NCBI RefSeq assembly: GCF_000213175.1 | Contig: NW_009799101.1 | Span: 979,817-1,043,816 of the forward strand | Direction of reading: 5' to 3' | DNA from: Neurospora tetrasperma FGSC 2508 | Lineage: Eukaryota; Ascomycota; Sordariomycetes; Sordariales; Sordariaceae | Length of the DNA stretch: 64,000 nucleotides | Shown here: positions 22,601 to 34,608 of the stretch, piece after piece | How positions within the stretch are numbered: the stretch's first letter is position 1 | Layout: every line of letters begins with the position of its first letter | Position numbers and translations under genes: made by a program | The notes under the pieces: model-generated | Databases searched by the model: none | What the model was told of the DNA's origin: nothing | Seen by the model: the letters and a program-made list of their open reading frames with translations, nothing else

Positions 22601-24334
22601 TTACTTATGCTTATGATGCTCATGGTCATGATCATGCCCATGTTCCTCTCCCTCACCAACAACAACCTCCTCCTCCTCCGGCTCCGGACTAGTCTTGGGA
22701 CTAACATCCCCCGGAATAAACTCATCAAACTTCTTGATCTTCGCCGCCCCATCCTCCTTAGGTACGAACCGTATCCTGACCTTCCTCACACCCCTCACCT
22801 TGGCGCCCACCTGCGTCCTCACCGCATCTTCCACCTCCCGCACGTCCTCCACAGTCCACATGTTGGGTACCGCCAGCTCAATATCCAGTAAATAATTCTG
22901 ACCGCTCTTAACACCCGTGATCTCGACGACTTCCACCTCGTGGCCCTCGGATACCCCCTGAAGGGCCCTGAGACATTGTTTGCGGACTGAATGTTTGACT
23001 TCGTCGTCGACGGAGCGGTCGGCAAGCTCGTAGAGGGCAGAAACCGTGTTGGAGTAGCCGGCTTTGATGACGAGGAGGGAGATGAGAAGGCCACCGACGG
23101 GGTCGAGCCAGGAGGCGTTGTGAAGGAAGTTGGCACCGAGAATGGCGGCGAGGGTGACGATACCGGTAAGGGAGTCGACACGGTGGTGTACCGCGTTGGA
23201 GGCTAGGACGGAGGATTTACGTTCACGGGCTACTTTCATTGCTGGAAAGGGGGAACATGGTGTTAGTAGGAGTTGTGGGAGGTGAAATTGGGAAAGGGGT
23301 AGAGAGGGGGATAGAGAGAAAGGGGACGGAAACATACTAGCATGGTAAAGCCATTCCTTGACGGCCACCGTACCGGCTGCCAACCAAGCAGCATGCAAAC
23401 TGGGACCTTCGGCACTCACACCATGGTGGTGATGGTGTCCATGGCCGTGACCGTGTGCGTGTTCCAGCAGTTGCGCCGCAGCGGCCGGGTCGAGGAAGAA
23501 GTGCGCATAGAGAGAGGTGCAGCTGTTCATGCACATAAAGAGGCCACCAAACAGGAGCATGCTCGACACACCCAGCGACCCCAAGCTCTCGACCTTGCCG
23601 AAGCCGAGGGGGAAGTTTTCGGTTGGCGGGCGCAAGCTCCACGAGACGGTCGCGAGCGTCAAAATGTCCGAGGCGAGATCGGTCAAGCTGTGCCAGGCGT
23701 CGGCGACCATGGATTGCGAGTTGAAGGCGTAGCCGCCCAGCCCTTTTGCGATGGCCATGCCCAGATTGGAGTAGAGGCCGAGCCGGGTGATGCGCACACC
23801 GGCGTCGGCCTTGTTTCGCGAGGTCAGGTAGACATTGTCGTGGTGATGGTGGTGATGGCCGAGGCCGTGGGAGTGGCCGGCGTGGCCTCGAGATTGGGTG
23901 GGCGTGGTCATGACTGCTGTCCTCGTTGTTGTTGTTGTTGTCCTCCTCCGTGGTCGTAGGAGTTGGGAGAGAAGGGACGGATAAGGGGGGTTGCTCGAAG
24001 AGGAGACAGGGATCAAAGAGCGTCGTAAGCGATCTTCGAAGGAGCGACTGTTTGAGTAAGTGTCGAAACAGCGACTAGGAGGAATAGGAGTTGTGGTGGT
24101 TGGTGTGGTGGTGGAGGTATGTGTCCCCAAGCATTGGCGTTGCAGTAGGAGTTCAAGGCGAGGTGTCCTCCTCGACGAAGTGGCAGACGAGCTAAACGGA
24201 AGCAGGCTCCGGGGTCGTTTCGAGACGCAAACGGCGGGATGGAAGTGATGGGCAGCAGTGGGCGCAAGCGCAGTGTCACGGAGGCGCACCAGCGGGGCCG
24301 TACATTGCCTACTTGTACACGAAAGAGAAGGCAT
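22601..24334 (-). CDS. CDF-family metal transporter, mitochondrial Mmt-type
   Basis: Cation diffusion facilitator that exchanges divalent metal (zinc, iron or manganese) for protons. Two exons, 23338-24334 and 22601-23241, encode 545 residues. The first 140 residues are Ser/Arg/Thr-rich and almost free of acidic residues, like a mitochondrial presequence. A His-rich stretch follows (about 151-166). The metal-binding H-x(3)-D motifs are visible in TM2 (ADAWHSLTD) and TM5 (VHHRVDSLTG). A second His-rich loop (GHGHGHHHHH) lies between TM4 and TM5, and the C-terminus ends in a His/Asp tail. The presequence and the HHRVD form resemble yeast Mmt1/Mmt2, which move iron across mitochondrial membranes, so I favour a mitochondrial site. 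A later in-frame ATG at 23911 would give a form without the presequence. The transported metal cannot be settled from sequence. Confidence 0.9.
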   Translation of the reverse strand: MPSLSCTSRQCTAPLVRLRDTALAPTAAHHFHPAVCVSKRPRSLLPFSSSATSSRRTPRLELLLQRQCLGTHTSTTTPTTTTPIPPSRCFDTYSNSRSFEDRLRRSLIPVSSSSNPPYPSLLSQLLRPRRRTTTTTTRTAVMTTPTQSRGHAGHSHGLGHHHHHHDNVYLTSRNKADAGVRITRLGLYSNLGMAIAKGLGGYAFNSQSMVADAWHSLTDLASDILTLATVSWSLRPPTENFPLGFGKVESLGSLGVSSMLLFGGLFMCMNSCTSLYAHFFLDPAAAAQLLEHAHGHGHGHHHHHGVSAEGPSLHAAWLAAGTVAVKEWLYHASMFPSPFSLSPSLPLSQFHLPQLLLTPCSPFPAMKVARERKSSVLASNAVHHRVDSLTGIVTLAAILGANFLHNASWLDPVGGLLISLLVIKAGYSNTVSALYELADRSVDDEVKHSVRKQCLRALQGVSEGHEVEVVEITGVKSGQNYLLDIELAVPNMWTVEDVREVEDAVRTQVGAKVRGVRKVRIRFVPKEDGAAKIKKFDEFIPGDVSPKTSPEPEEEEVVVGEGEEHGHDHDHEHHKHK

Positions 24335-25783
24335 CAAAAAGGGAAAAAAAGAAGAAGAGAGGGACGAACGCCTAAGAGTCAAGAGAGAGAGATTAGTATC
24401 TGACGCGCGTACGGTAGCCACTTGCAGTACCGTATGAGCAAGGGACCGTCTGGATGAGACGTGGCAGGGGGAATTGTTGGAGACCAAGGGATGCCGCAAT
24501 GCAGTCGTACGTCAGATAGGTACGTGGACAGAATGGCGGAGAGAGAGCTTTAAGTTGTGAGTGGGACGGAGTCTCCAGCAATTCCAGATCGAGTATTGAG
24601 GACGGTGATGCTGTGGTTCCTGGATTGGAGGAGTGATTCAATGTAACGAAATCGCATTTACAAGTCAAGTTTGAGAGGCCGGGAAAGGGTTCAAATCGTT
24701 TCCCGTTGGGAACCGTTCCCTTGGCTCCCTGTTCCCACTCGCATTGGGTCTGATCGGCCTTTCTGCTTCAAGTCATGTCATGGCCAGACCCGGACACGGG
24801 ATCGGACCGGGCAAGCGGGCAGGCAGGCCAACGTCACTGGCGTCTTCTCTCTCTCACGATGCGGGAATCGGAGAGGGGCCATCAGGGCAGCCGGAACCTA
24901 GACTAGAGTCCACCATGGCCCGGCTCAGAATGGGACGACGCGAATGCCATGACGCGGCACATCTTGGCCCGCAAACTGAAGCCCTTGCAGCGGAATTGGG
25001 AACCTTTATGGTCAAGTGTCCCTTGCCGAATCTGGCCTACAGTTGTCCGGCAGGTGTTATGGTGGGGTATATGGTACTGTGTAAGTTGGAGGGACCTGGA
25101 CCCTGAAGGCCCAAGCTTCTCTTATTCACCTGGGACTCCGGAATACCTGATGATACAGCGTGCGCATTATTAGTCTTATATTGCTACTTCACTCAATGCT
25201 TTCCGTCATAACCTTCGGAATTCACAGTCTAGTGTTCTGTACGTATTTCCAATAGAAAGTCGTGATACTATGGTCGGGTGGTGTGGTTGATACATATCAG
25301 TAGGTGGCCCTAGGTACAAAAGAGGGACACAGTTCGGGAAAGCAACCTTTAAATCAGACAATTGAAAGGAGTGTATAAAGCGTCCAAGAAGCATTGTGGC
25401 AGCTTCATGAATGAAAGTTTCTATTCAATTGAATTGTGATCAAATTGGGCAGAGGATGTTGTCAAGTCCAATTGACGACCGCACTACAAACACATCTACC
25501 AATCCCCAAGTACCTCCACGCCAAGACATCCCGTCCGACACTTGCAGTGTGTTGCAAGCTCCGAACGAACACCTAACCCAGGAAATCTCCAAAACAACCT
25601 TGATAGCTTTCAGTTTTGGAGTTTCTTCCACGCATCAAGAGAAGAACTTTCTAGCTCTGGAAATCTTGAACGACATCTTCACATCGACTCAGGAAACGTG
25701 CCCTCGACCCTAAAGTCTACCCACGGTTACGCTTCGAGCGATCACGAATCACAAACAGGCCTTCGCGATAGCCCACACTCAAC
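24335..25783. other. Divergent promoter region, CDF transporter and CDK11
   Basis: This 1.45-kb spacer separates two divergent start codons. Near 24680-24720 the sequence is rich in inverted GGGAA/TTCCC arms: a 7-bp stem, 24680-24686 with 24699-24705, then the palindrome GGGAACCGTTCCC at 24708-24720. No gene is supported. Confidence 0.5.
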
Positions 25784-27333
25784 ATGACAGGCAAGGGCAA
25801 GTCTCGCTGGGCAGACAGCGCAGAAGACGCCGCGCTCGAAGCCCAGTTGAAGAAGGAAAAGGAGGAGAAGAAGCGCCTAAAGGCCGAGAAGGCGCGCAAA
25901 GCCGAAGCCGAAAAGAAGAAGCGCGAAGCAGAAGCTGCGGCGGCGGCACAACGACAACAGCAACAACAACAAACCGGTGACGATGACGACGCCAATGGGC
26001 CCCCGGCCAAGCGACGAAGACTCTCTCCCGACCGCGACGTAGCAGCAGCACCGACAGCGAGCAGTAATGACAGCAGCAAACTACTACGTTTCGAAGGCGG
26101 CCGATTCGGCAAGTGTCGCAGCGTCGAAAACTACGATAAGCTTAACGACATCGAGGAGGGCGCATACGGCTGGGTGGCGCGGGCGCGCGAGATTGAGACC
26201 GGCAAGGTCGTTGCGCTGAAGCGACTCAAGATTGATCCGAAGGATCGCAGCGGTCTGCCCGTCACTGGCTTGCGGGAGATTCAGATCTTGAAGGACTGCA
26301 GTCACAGGAACATCGTCAAGCTCAAGGAGGTGGTGGTGGGCGACGACACGAGCAAGATTGAGAAGTAGGCTACAATCCCTTTCTCTACTTCGCCGTTTCT
26401 TTCTTCATATTCTGTCGGGAAATCGACTAACGACTATCCCACAGCATCTTTATCGTCCTCGAATTTCTCGAACACGACCTCAAGTCCATCCTCGAAGACA
26501 TGCCCGAGCCCTTCCTCGCCTCCGAAGTCAAGACCCTCCTCCTCCAACTCTGCTCCGGCATCGCCTACCTGCACTCGCATTACATTCTACACCGGGACCT
26601 CAAGACCTCCAATTTATTGCTCAACAACCGGGGCCAGCTCAAGATCGCCGACTTTGGCATGGCCCGCTACGTGCCCGACCCTCCACCACCCAAACTGACC
26701 CAGCTGGTCGTCACTCTATGGTACCGCGCTCCGGAACTCCTCCTCGGCGCGGCCCGCTACGGGCCCGAAATCGACATGTGGTCCGTGGGGTGTATCTTCG
26801 GCGAGCTCCTAACCCGCGAACCCTTACTACAAGGCAAAAACGAAGTCGACGAGCTCACCAAAATCTTTGAACTCTGCGGTCTTCCGACAGACGAGTCATG
26901 GCCTGGTTTCCGCCGTTTACCCAACGCCCGCTCTTTACGCCTACCCTCTTCTTCTTCTTCCTCTTCTTCCTCTAAACCCCCCTCCACGGGGGCCCTAATC
27001 CGCGCCAAATTCCCCCTTCTAACCGCCGCCGGCGTCTCTTTGCTTGCCTCCCTCTTATCGCTAAACCCCTCCCGTCGCCCGACAGCGTCGGAAATGCTGG
27101 AGCACGAATACTTCCGCCAGGATCCGAAGCCGAAACAGGAGGCCATGTTCCCTACTTTCCCCAGCAAAGCGGGACAGGAAAAGAGGAGACGGAGAGAGAC
27201 GCCGAATGCGCCCCAACGGGGCCAAAAGGTACAGGATCTGGGCCAGGTGGATTTTAGTTCGCTGGGTGGGATTTTTGGGAGTGGGAGGGAGAGGGAGGAG
27301 AGGGGTGGGGGGTTTAGTTTGAGAATGGTTTAG
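25784..27333 (+). CDS. cdk11: Cyclin-dependent kinase CDK11
   Basis: Nuclear cyclin-L-type CDK linked to transcription and pre-mRNA processing. Two exons, 25784-26364 and 26445-27333, encode 489 residues. A charged coiled coil (about 20-60, Lys/Glu/Ala) and a nuclear-localisation-like PAKRRR stretch precede the kinase domain (about 117-405). Its Gly loop is IEEGAYGWV, with the first Gly replaced by Glu as in human CDK11. The ATP Lys is K146. The cyclin-binding helix PVTGLREI corresponds to the PITSLRE of CDK11. The catalytic loop is ILHRDLKTSN (D245), the metal site is DFG (263-265), and the activation segment ends in TLWYRAPELLLG. CIFGELLT is also CDK11-like. A Ser-rich insert interrupts the C-lobe near 390. 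Fission yeast Cdk11 (Ppk23) phosphorylates Mediator, which would fit a role in transcription here, but that is inference. Confidence 0.94.
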
Positions 27334-28413
27334 AGGGCTGGGGTATGGGACAAGGCTTGGTTTTGTGTTCCGAAGGATTGGACGTAGTGGGTTGCGAGCG
27401 TGTTTGTTTCTTGTCCGTCTCTGGTGGACGTGAGTGTTTTGAGGGTTGATGGGCGTTGCAGCGTTTAGGGAAATTATTAGTTCCCTGTATAATGTGAGAC
27501 GACGGACAAGTCATCGGACAACATTAGATGAGCCAGGTACAGAGTGTCTAGACTGATTGGGACGGCGGCAGCATTTGTGTTTCCGTATGTTACAACCTGC
27601 GATCTGTATGTATTCTATCCAGTTGGGCGGTAAAAAGTAGAGACCCGGATGCTGGCGTATAATTACAGCCGCATAATACTATATCATTCGAGGTACGGCG
27701 TTTACCCTCGCACCGTGTTCTTGAGTTATAATGATCTGATCTATGATACCCGCCATATACAACAACGTCAAGATGCAGCACATAGGAATGAATCATCGTG
27801 TTAGGTTACACCTTTATATTGAGGCTCTCATGAAAGTGAACGGATAATGCAATGCCTTTTTCTTCTAGTCCAACAGACAATCATGCTTCGCTTCAAACTT
27901 CTCTCTCCCCATGTCTTCTTCTTCTCCTCCTGCTCCTTTTAATCCATGGAAACAATTCCTAGCATAAGCCAAAAGACAAAAAACCGACGCCGCATCCATT
28001 GCCGTTTGCGCGTAAACACACTCGACTCGACTCCATTCAATGATTATGTGCGTATGTGTGGCGTACTGCGTGCTTGCTGACCGACTGTGACCGACTGGCG
28101 GGAAACATGGGATTAGCGATTAGAAAGGCCAGAAAGCAATGCCAACACACGCTCAACTCCTTCCTTTTCTTCTCGCAAGCAAAACAAAATTCAACCATCC
28201 AACAAACTCTATTACAAAAACATTAGCCAAAGATTCCACCCTCCATGCCATTCCATACCACGGCCGTTATCCTTCCATAGTCTCTCGCGTCTCTTCCAGT
28301 TCCAGCTCCACATGATTCAGCATAGTTCGATCGGTAGCTCAGAGTCTCATTTGTCCTTTATTCTTTTTTGTCATCAACATATTCCAGTCAACCAACAATT
28401 CGACAGTAGGTTC
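27334..28413. other. Convergent intergenic region
   Basis: This 1.1-kb spacer lies between the stops of CDK11 (+) and the DUF7137-like gene (-). Two 3' UTRs are expected. I see no gene or structured element. Confidence 0.5.
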
Positions 28414-29406
28414 TCAAATGAGTCCGCCAAACCCGGTCACGAACCAAGTGAAGCTGAAAACCGTGACCACGCTCATGGCCACCACCGCGCCGAACGCCCG
28501 CTTATCGATATCAGAAACACCGCCACTGCAGGTCGCGCACACCCAGCCGCTGGAAAGGGGGGTGTACGGCTGCGGCGTGTACAGAGTAAAAGTGAAGCCG
28601 GCGAAGGGTGCGAGATAGCCAGCCTCGGAAGTCGCGGTGAGGCTCGAGTCGGAGTCGTAAATAATCAGCGTGTACTTAGCCACCAGCAGCGGATTCTCAA
28701 CGTTCTGGGTCTGGTAAGCCTGCGTGTCCCAGGTGAAGGAGCCCGGGGTGGCGTAGGTCATGTTCTGCGTGAGCGTCCAGGTCGCCGAGGCGTCGCTGCA
28801 CGAGACGAGCACGTCAACGGCCGTGGGCGTGGCCTGAACGTTGGTGTAGTTCCAGCCCCAGGTAATGTAGTCGCCGATCTTGTAGAGCTGGGAGCCAGCG
28901 AAGGCCGAGGGGGTGATCATGGTGATGGAGCCTGGCGGGTCTTGCGGGTCGAAGGTCTTGTGCTTGGTCGTTGTGGCCTTGGTACCCGTCTTCGTCTTGG
29001 TGCCGGTGCCGGTGCCGGTGCCGGAGTCACTTTCGGAGAGCAGGCCGGTGTTGTAGTTGGTGCTTATTGGGCCCCCCTTCTTCGTTGTGGTGGGGGGCGC
29101 GGTGGTTGTGGCATCTTGGTTATCGCTGGCGCTGCCTGTAGGCTTCGCCGTGTCTTTCGCTGTCGCTGTTGGTGCTGGCGCTTCGGAAGATGCTGCGATT
29201 GATCCAGGTCAGTTGATGCACGGTTCGGCACGGGTTTGGATGAACCCCGGTGAGTCCGTCTTAAACATACCTGGCTCTGGGTCTGCCCTCACGACAAGGG
29301 AGTCAATCTCTGGAAGAAACCTAGGCCATAGCCCAGAAGCGGACGCAATAGGTGACAAAGAGAGCAATGCGACGGCCAGTTGGCCAACAGAGAGTGATGT
29401 CCTCAT
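28414..29406 (-). CDS. Secreted/membrane-anchored DUF7137-like protein
   Basis: Two exons, 29271-29406 and 28414-29192, encode 304 residues. A signal peptide covers about residues 1-23 (hydrophobic core LAVALLSLSPIASA). A Ser/Thr/Lys-rich stalk follows (about 46-125) with a short Gly-Thr repeat. The globular domain (about 128-265) starts GSITMITPSAFAG, with YKIGDYITWGWNYTNV, TQNMT and FTWDTQAYQ, then YTLIIYDSDSS and a CATCS cysteine pair. A hydrophobic segment near the C-terminus (AVVAMSVVTVFSFTWFVTGF) should anchor it in a membrane. This pattern matches the fungal DUF7137 domain as I remember it, whose function is unknown. I infer a cell-surface or secretory-pathway membrane protein. The gene is divergent from the Nrd1-like gene, 3.4 kb away. 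Confidence 0.8.
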
Positions 29407-32400
29407 AGTGTTGGTATTTGTTGATGGTGGTGAGTGTGTGTTATATGCAGTATGTTATGCAGTCTGCAGCAGGCGTTCAGATGAATATGCCCAAAGTAGG
29501 AGGTCCGAGCGACCAATATCAATCCAAGCCCGATATCCAAAAAAAAAGGTTCACCCGAGAATAGAGTATATAGAATAGCTGAACAGCAGTTGCACTATAC
29601 AAAGCTGTTTAACGTCGGAGAATAACTTTTGGGTGTTGTGGTACTCGTCCTCGTCGACGGTGGCTTGAAGAGTCTGAGCGACAGAGGAATCGTGGTACGA
29701 CGCTTGTCTTGGTGTGCGGGTAGCGCGGTGGACCAACCCCTAATGCTGGGAGCCTGGGACTTGAGCGCTAAACTAGCGGTTGGCTGCTAACCGAACAATG
29801 GAATGGATGGATGTTGCCGGTGAGAAATTGTGACTTGAGAGCCGATGGGATAGCTGAAAAACTTTGCTTCGCGTCGGGATGATTCCACTGCTAAACAGCG
29901 ACAGGATCAGATAAGCGAGAGACGAGTATCCAGGATGATGAGGACGCTGGAAACAGCGGACGGAGCGAACGGTCTGGATAGGTAATGAAAAGCGAATGTG
30001 AGGGTTAGAATAGGTTGCTGAAGAAAGCGGGCAGAAGGAGAGCGAAAGAGCAACTGGGGTGAGGTGAGTGGATAAGGGAGAAGATGGGCGACATCGATCA
30101 TGGAACCAGACTGAAATGGCTGGAGATCAACTTTCAACGGACCGGGTCTGTGGCTCCGTCCTTCTGCATCTTTCCGCCAGGAAGGACTGGACTCTCCAGC
30201 GAAAAGAGAGAGAAGCCACAACACCCCACCGGGTGAGACGGCCAATAAGGGGCCGAGTAAACATTCGAACTTGACTGTTCTGGGCTTCTCCCTGGACCTC
30301 TTCTGGCTCCATTGGTATCATCACCACCACATACTGTGGCGCCTTCAGTGAATGCCACGAAAAATTCCCCGTGTCTGTCAGGTCCATTCAAAGTCGTATT
30401 GAAGCCATGATGGATACGAGCCACAGCGGAGCACGGGCTGGACTCTCAGCTCCTCGTGCTCGGCTTTTCTCGTGTTGGACCCCTTTTGCCCCTCTCGCCT
30501 AAGCGGCATGGATGACAATCATGTGCGAGCTAAAAATAACCGAGCATTGTGGGCGCATCTCCCTTTTTCAATGCTTCGAGATTCATACCTTGACACTTAG
30601 ATATAAAGGCAACCGATGCCGTTCCCCAGGGTTCCCCAGATGGCCGGGAAACGATGAGCACCATAAACCGGAATTCAGTCGCACAGAATGCCTTGGACAC
30701 AAGCATTCCCTAAGCCACGTTGCGGTGATTCACATGATCATCCACAAGGTACAGCCCAGTTATGACGGTGGGCAATTTAGCGTTCTTCAACAGGCGCAGA
30801 TCTGTGGATGTCGTTCGTTTACCGGGCAGACGAGATTCCCACTCTCTGGTTGTCTCACTTACCTGACAAGCTTTCTTGCATGTCAATGGGGAGCACAGGA
30901 ATCGCTCAGACTTGAGGCTTTGCGAGGCTTCGACAGCCCGTTTCTTCGCCGGCACCTACACCGATGGCTACACTGGCACTGACTGGATGCGACACGAACA
31001 GCACCGAGTGCCGCCATCTCCTCGCGTTCCGACATGGTATCACAGCCCAAAGAATGCCCGCCGTGGCCGGGTGGTCAAAGGGTTTATCTATCCTATCCAA
31101 GCTCAAAATATCCACAGCCATGGCGATTACCGGTGGACGGCGGCGTGCTTGACAGGGGCGACCGACCTCCCTTCTCGTTGTGTATCCCAGTTGCTGAATG
31201 TCAGACGCATGTAGATGTGTCTGGCTGGGCAATGTGACGGATCAGGCAGAGTTGTCGTGAGTGTCAATTTCAGGTTCCTGCCTTAGTCGAGCAATAGTTC
31301 AAGCTGTTGGGCAGGCTAGTCGAGATGATAGCGGGCCAGCCGAGATTGGGGCCTTTGCAGTGATGACGCTGTTATGTGGTCAACATCCTCCACCCAAACA
31401 CAGACGGCGCGACCTGACGGTTCGAGAAAGCGTTTCTGATGTTCACCTTTGCTGACATTGAGGATGTTGAGTTGAGGGTTAACTATGCGAGCAACGACTT
31501 ACCGCGCTTACTTGCTAGCCATTGGTTGAACTTCATCCTGGGTTGGGATCTTGGTATCGTCGATGGGCGTCAACTCTGGACGTGAAGAGGAAATCATTGA
31601 CAAGCACCTAAATCGCGTCTCTCAGGGTAGAAGAAAACGGGTAGTACACACACGTCCTTCGGGGAGGCCTTTCCCCATCCCGTCGTGGTCTGTTTCGTGG
31701 GTAGCTGCCGATGTGAGGTTGGGGATATATCGCTTGGTCGCATTGGCGGGTTTGGTTCTCATGACTGCCCCTCCCACCCAAGGCATCTGATAGGAAGAAG
31801 CAGAGTGCGTATGTGCACCTGGGGCGCCCGCATTGCGGCAGTGAATGTGGTGCAAGTTGGCTTTGATCAATGGATGACATGGCGTAGTCTTGCAGCCGAG
31901 AGGAAGCATAATGCAGCAGTCGTTTCTGAGGAGAAGAGAAGCGGCATTGGCTCGTGAATGGCGTCACATTTGACAAGTATGCACCTCGATCATCGCCATT
32001 GGTTGCTGGGCGATAGGATGGTAGTTCACTGCCCCCGAATCTGCCTCGTCTGCTTGCCTCTTGGACGGCGGCCCGTATCATTTGGCGCCGCAAGTACTCG
32101 TTTTTCAGCTTATACGGTGCTCTTGTTGCCATTCATCCAAGTAGCCTCGAGTTTGCAACCTGGAAAGGAAATGGATGTCAACAAAGCGCGGATCAAGGGG
32201 GTGAAGGTTTGGCTTGATTCAAGTTCCGGACCCCTCTCCTTTTGATGGCATTTGAAGTTGAGGCTTCCATGTCGCACGTGAGGATATGCCTTTGGCTACA
32301 TAGCGAGTGGAAGTTGCGCTTCCATGCCAAGATAAGATGCCGTGTTTTGGTTCAAAGTGGTTGCAGCTTGGGCACGCTTGATCGAACCTAATTGGGCGGC

Positions 32401-32785
32401 GCAGATCTCCATGCCTTAGCTTACCTACTGTAGCGGGCTTGGCTGCTTTTCTGGGGGTACATGTTTTGGTGGGTTGCAGCACCTGCCCGCACTGCGGATC
32501 GTCTGTAGCTCTCTGCCTGTCACTTCGGTTTGAGGTGACTGCAGTGAATGCACTCGCTTCTAACGGATGGAGGGGTACGGGAAGTGGACGGGAAGCTTCG
32601 AACATTAACACCTGCCGGAACGCCTCAGGCGCATGTTTGGGTTCAGACGGGACGGGAGACTTTCGACTAGACGTGGGAAGATCCGTTTCCTTTTCTATCT
32701 GACGTGCCCCTCGCATGCCCACCCAAAACATCAAACTCACAAACCTCCAGCTTTTCATATTTCTCCGCGCCGTGCGTCCAACATC
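29407..32785. other. Large divergent intergenic region
   Basis: This is 3.4 kb between the DUF7137-like gene (-) and the Nrd1-like gene (+). Frames of 156-179 codons occur (30512-30982 plus, 31608-32132 minus, 32219-32758 minus). Their peptides lack domain character and overlap frames on the opposite strand, so I do not call them genes. The base composition is not the AT-rich pattern expected of RIP-mutated repeats. Confidence 0.45.
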
Positions 32786-34608
32786 ATGGAGTCACATATC
32801 ACCATTGATCGGGCATATTATGAAGTCCTGGTGCGAAGGTAAGTACTGTTTTCTTGTCCATGGTAGCATCATGCCTTTTGCTCGGTTCTTGTCTAGAACA
32901 CCAGAGATCCCTCAAGGCCCGTCCGCCAACCACTAGGTATATCCCGTTACCGTTGCTGATTTTGGCTTGTCTTTGTTCGTCTACCAGGGCCCAGTTTGTA
33001 CGTTGCGTTCCATCAAAACATGAAATCAACTTCACTCGTAGCTCACCCGTAGCTGACCTGCCACAACCGTCAAAAGAATTCCGAAGCTTTTAATCGAAAC
33101 CACGGCCAGGGTGTCACTCTCCCGCAGGCCGAATATGACAATCTCAACCTCATTGCCCGGCAGTATGGTGCGTTTACTGGCAGTTGAAACCCCCTGAAGA
33201 TGGCTGTCACCGCGACAACAAAAATAACAGCCAAAGAGAGACGGAAGATACTCTGAATACATGTCAGAACTGACTCAAGTCCAGAGAACCTGAAGCGCAA
33301 CTTGATGCGCGGTGGAGTGGTTGAGGAGACTATTGATGTATGTCTCCCTGGTGCATCCGGTTATGACCCATATATATATATGGAGCCTACCCCGTGGGGA
33401 CCCCATGGCCGATTAACTGATCGAATCCACACTCGATAGCTTCTCAGTCAAGATGACGCTACCATCCAAGACGGACTTGTTCCGGAGACATCGCAGCACC
33501 AGCGTGAGGCGACGCACAAAAGTGCTACCGATGTAGGCACGGCACCCACTCAAACATCCCCTCCCGGCCTCGACAAACCGAGAACATTTAGACCCAGACC
33601 TCAACATGACGAGCGCCACAACAGCTACAGCGGCTATAGTGGTCATAACGAGGGTTATCACTATGGAGGCCGAGGTGCTTGGGCAGAGGTTGATGAAGTT
33701 GAGCCCGATGATGAGGACTCATTCTGCGACGAAGTCTATTCCCCAGACGGCCCTAGTGTCCCCGAGGGAGTGAGCGAAGTCAAGCCACAGATGAAGAAGC
33801 AGCAATTCAACCGACAGTGCACCAGAACTGTGCAGCTCTACAACCTATCCGAGAGCACTACCCACGCAGACATTACGAACGCTGTCCGAGGCGGTATGCT
33901 GTTGGATGTGTTTTTGCGCGCCCATGATCGGTATGCTACCGTATCATTTCTTCACGCTGCAGACGCTAGGAAGTTCTTTGAACACGTCCGGAAGAACGAT
34001 CTTTACATCAAGAACAAGCGAGTAAGTTGGTGTGTCAAATATGGAATCAGGGGAGGTTATATACTGACCAGGCATCCAGGTTGACATCAAGTGGTGTGAC
34101 CGCCAATTCGTACTGCCAGGCCATATCGCTGGAAAGATAGCCCAGGGAGCCACCCGAAATCTGGTCATTCGCCGGTGCGGTCCCAAAGTCAGCGAAGAAG
34201 GTATTCGGGAGGATCTTGACCATATTCACAACCTTGCTGTTATCAAAATCGAACTCACGGGCGGAAACTGTTATATCAGTCTGAACGCTGTACACATGGC
34301 CGTCTACGCCAAAACGTGCATGATGAGTCGTCTGTAAGTCAACCATGGACAGGTGATCATTGGCTTCTGCTTACTTGAATGTTGACAACGTGCTCAGGAA
34401 GTACAAGACCTTCAGGATTGACTGGGACGTCGATGAGTGTGCCCAGCCCTATGACCCACTGCCCGCTCCAAAGCAACCTAAGGAGGTCAACTTGCCAAAG
34501 CCTGCTGCGCCTGCAAACCGCTTCCAGCTCCTAAACTTGGACGATGATGGCGAGGACGAGATTGCTGCAGCATTTCAGTCCAAGAAAAGGGTTGGCATTG
34601 CTGTGTAG
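32786..34608 (+). CDS. Nrd1/Mrn1-like RNA-binding protein with a 10-nt microexon
   Basis: Seven exons: 32786-32838, 32988-32997, 33053-33167, 33285-33337, 33440-34021, 34080-34333 and 34398-34608. They sum to 1278 nt and encode 425 residues. The N-terminal heptad-like motif (YYEVLVRRAQF, then GVTLPQAEYDNLNLIARQYENLKRNLMRGGV) is typical of fungal Nrd1-like proteins. An acidic, Tyr/Gly-rich linker follows. Two degenerate RRMs come next: one begins RTVQLYNLSEST, with RYATVSFLHAADARKFF, and the second begins TRNLVIRRCG, with NCYISLNAVHMAVYA. The end is acidic. The exon 2 microexon (10 nt, giving Gly-to-Phe side GCC CAG TTT) is needed to read RRAQF. The exon 3 acceptor is uncertain: 33053 keeps a longer linker and 33110 also stays in frame. 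Relatives such as fission yeast Nrd1 bind mRNAs in differentiation control. The role here is inferred. Confidence 0.8.

Noticed and set aside
23342-23959. 205-codon plus-strand ORF
   Set aside because: It is a shadow of the CDF transporter coding strand, with no domain character.
24683-24705. GGGTTCAAATC, similar to a tRNA B box
   Set aside because: No A box or acceptor stem is found at the required distance upstream, and the match is part of an inverted repeat.
28312-29202. 296-codon plus-strand ORF
   Set aside because: It lies antisense to the DUF7137-like gene, whose spliced product has a signal peptide, a domain and a membrane segment. The plus-strand peptide is Gly/Val/Arg low complexity.
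31608-32132. 174-codon minus-strand ORF in the 29.4-32.8 kb spacer
   Set aside because: The composition is Arg/Ser/Pro/Tyr-mixed without pattern, and competing open frames exist on the plus strand. No domain is seen.
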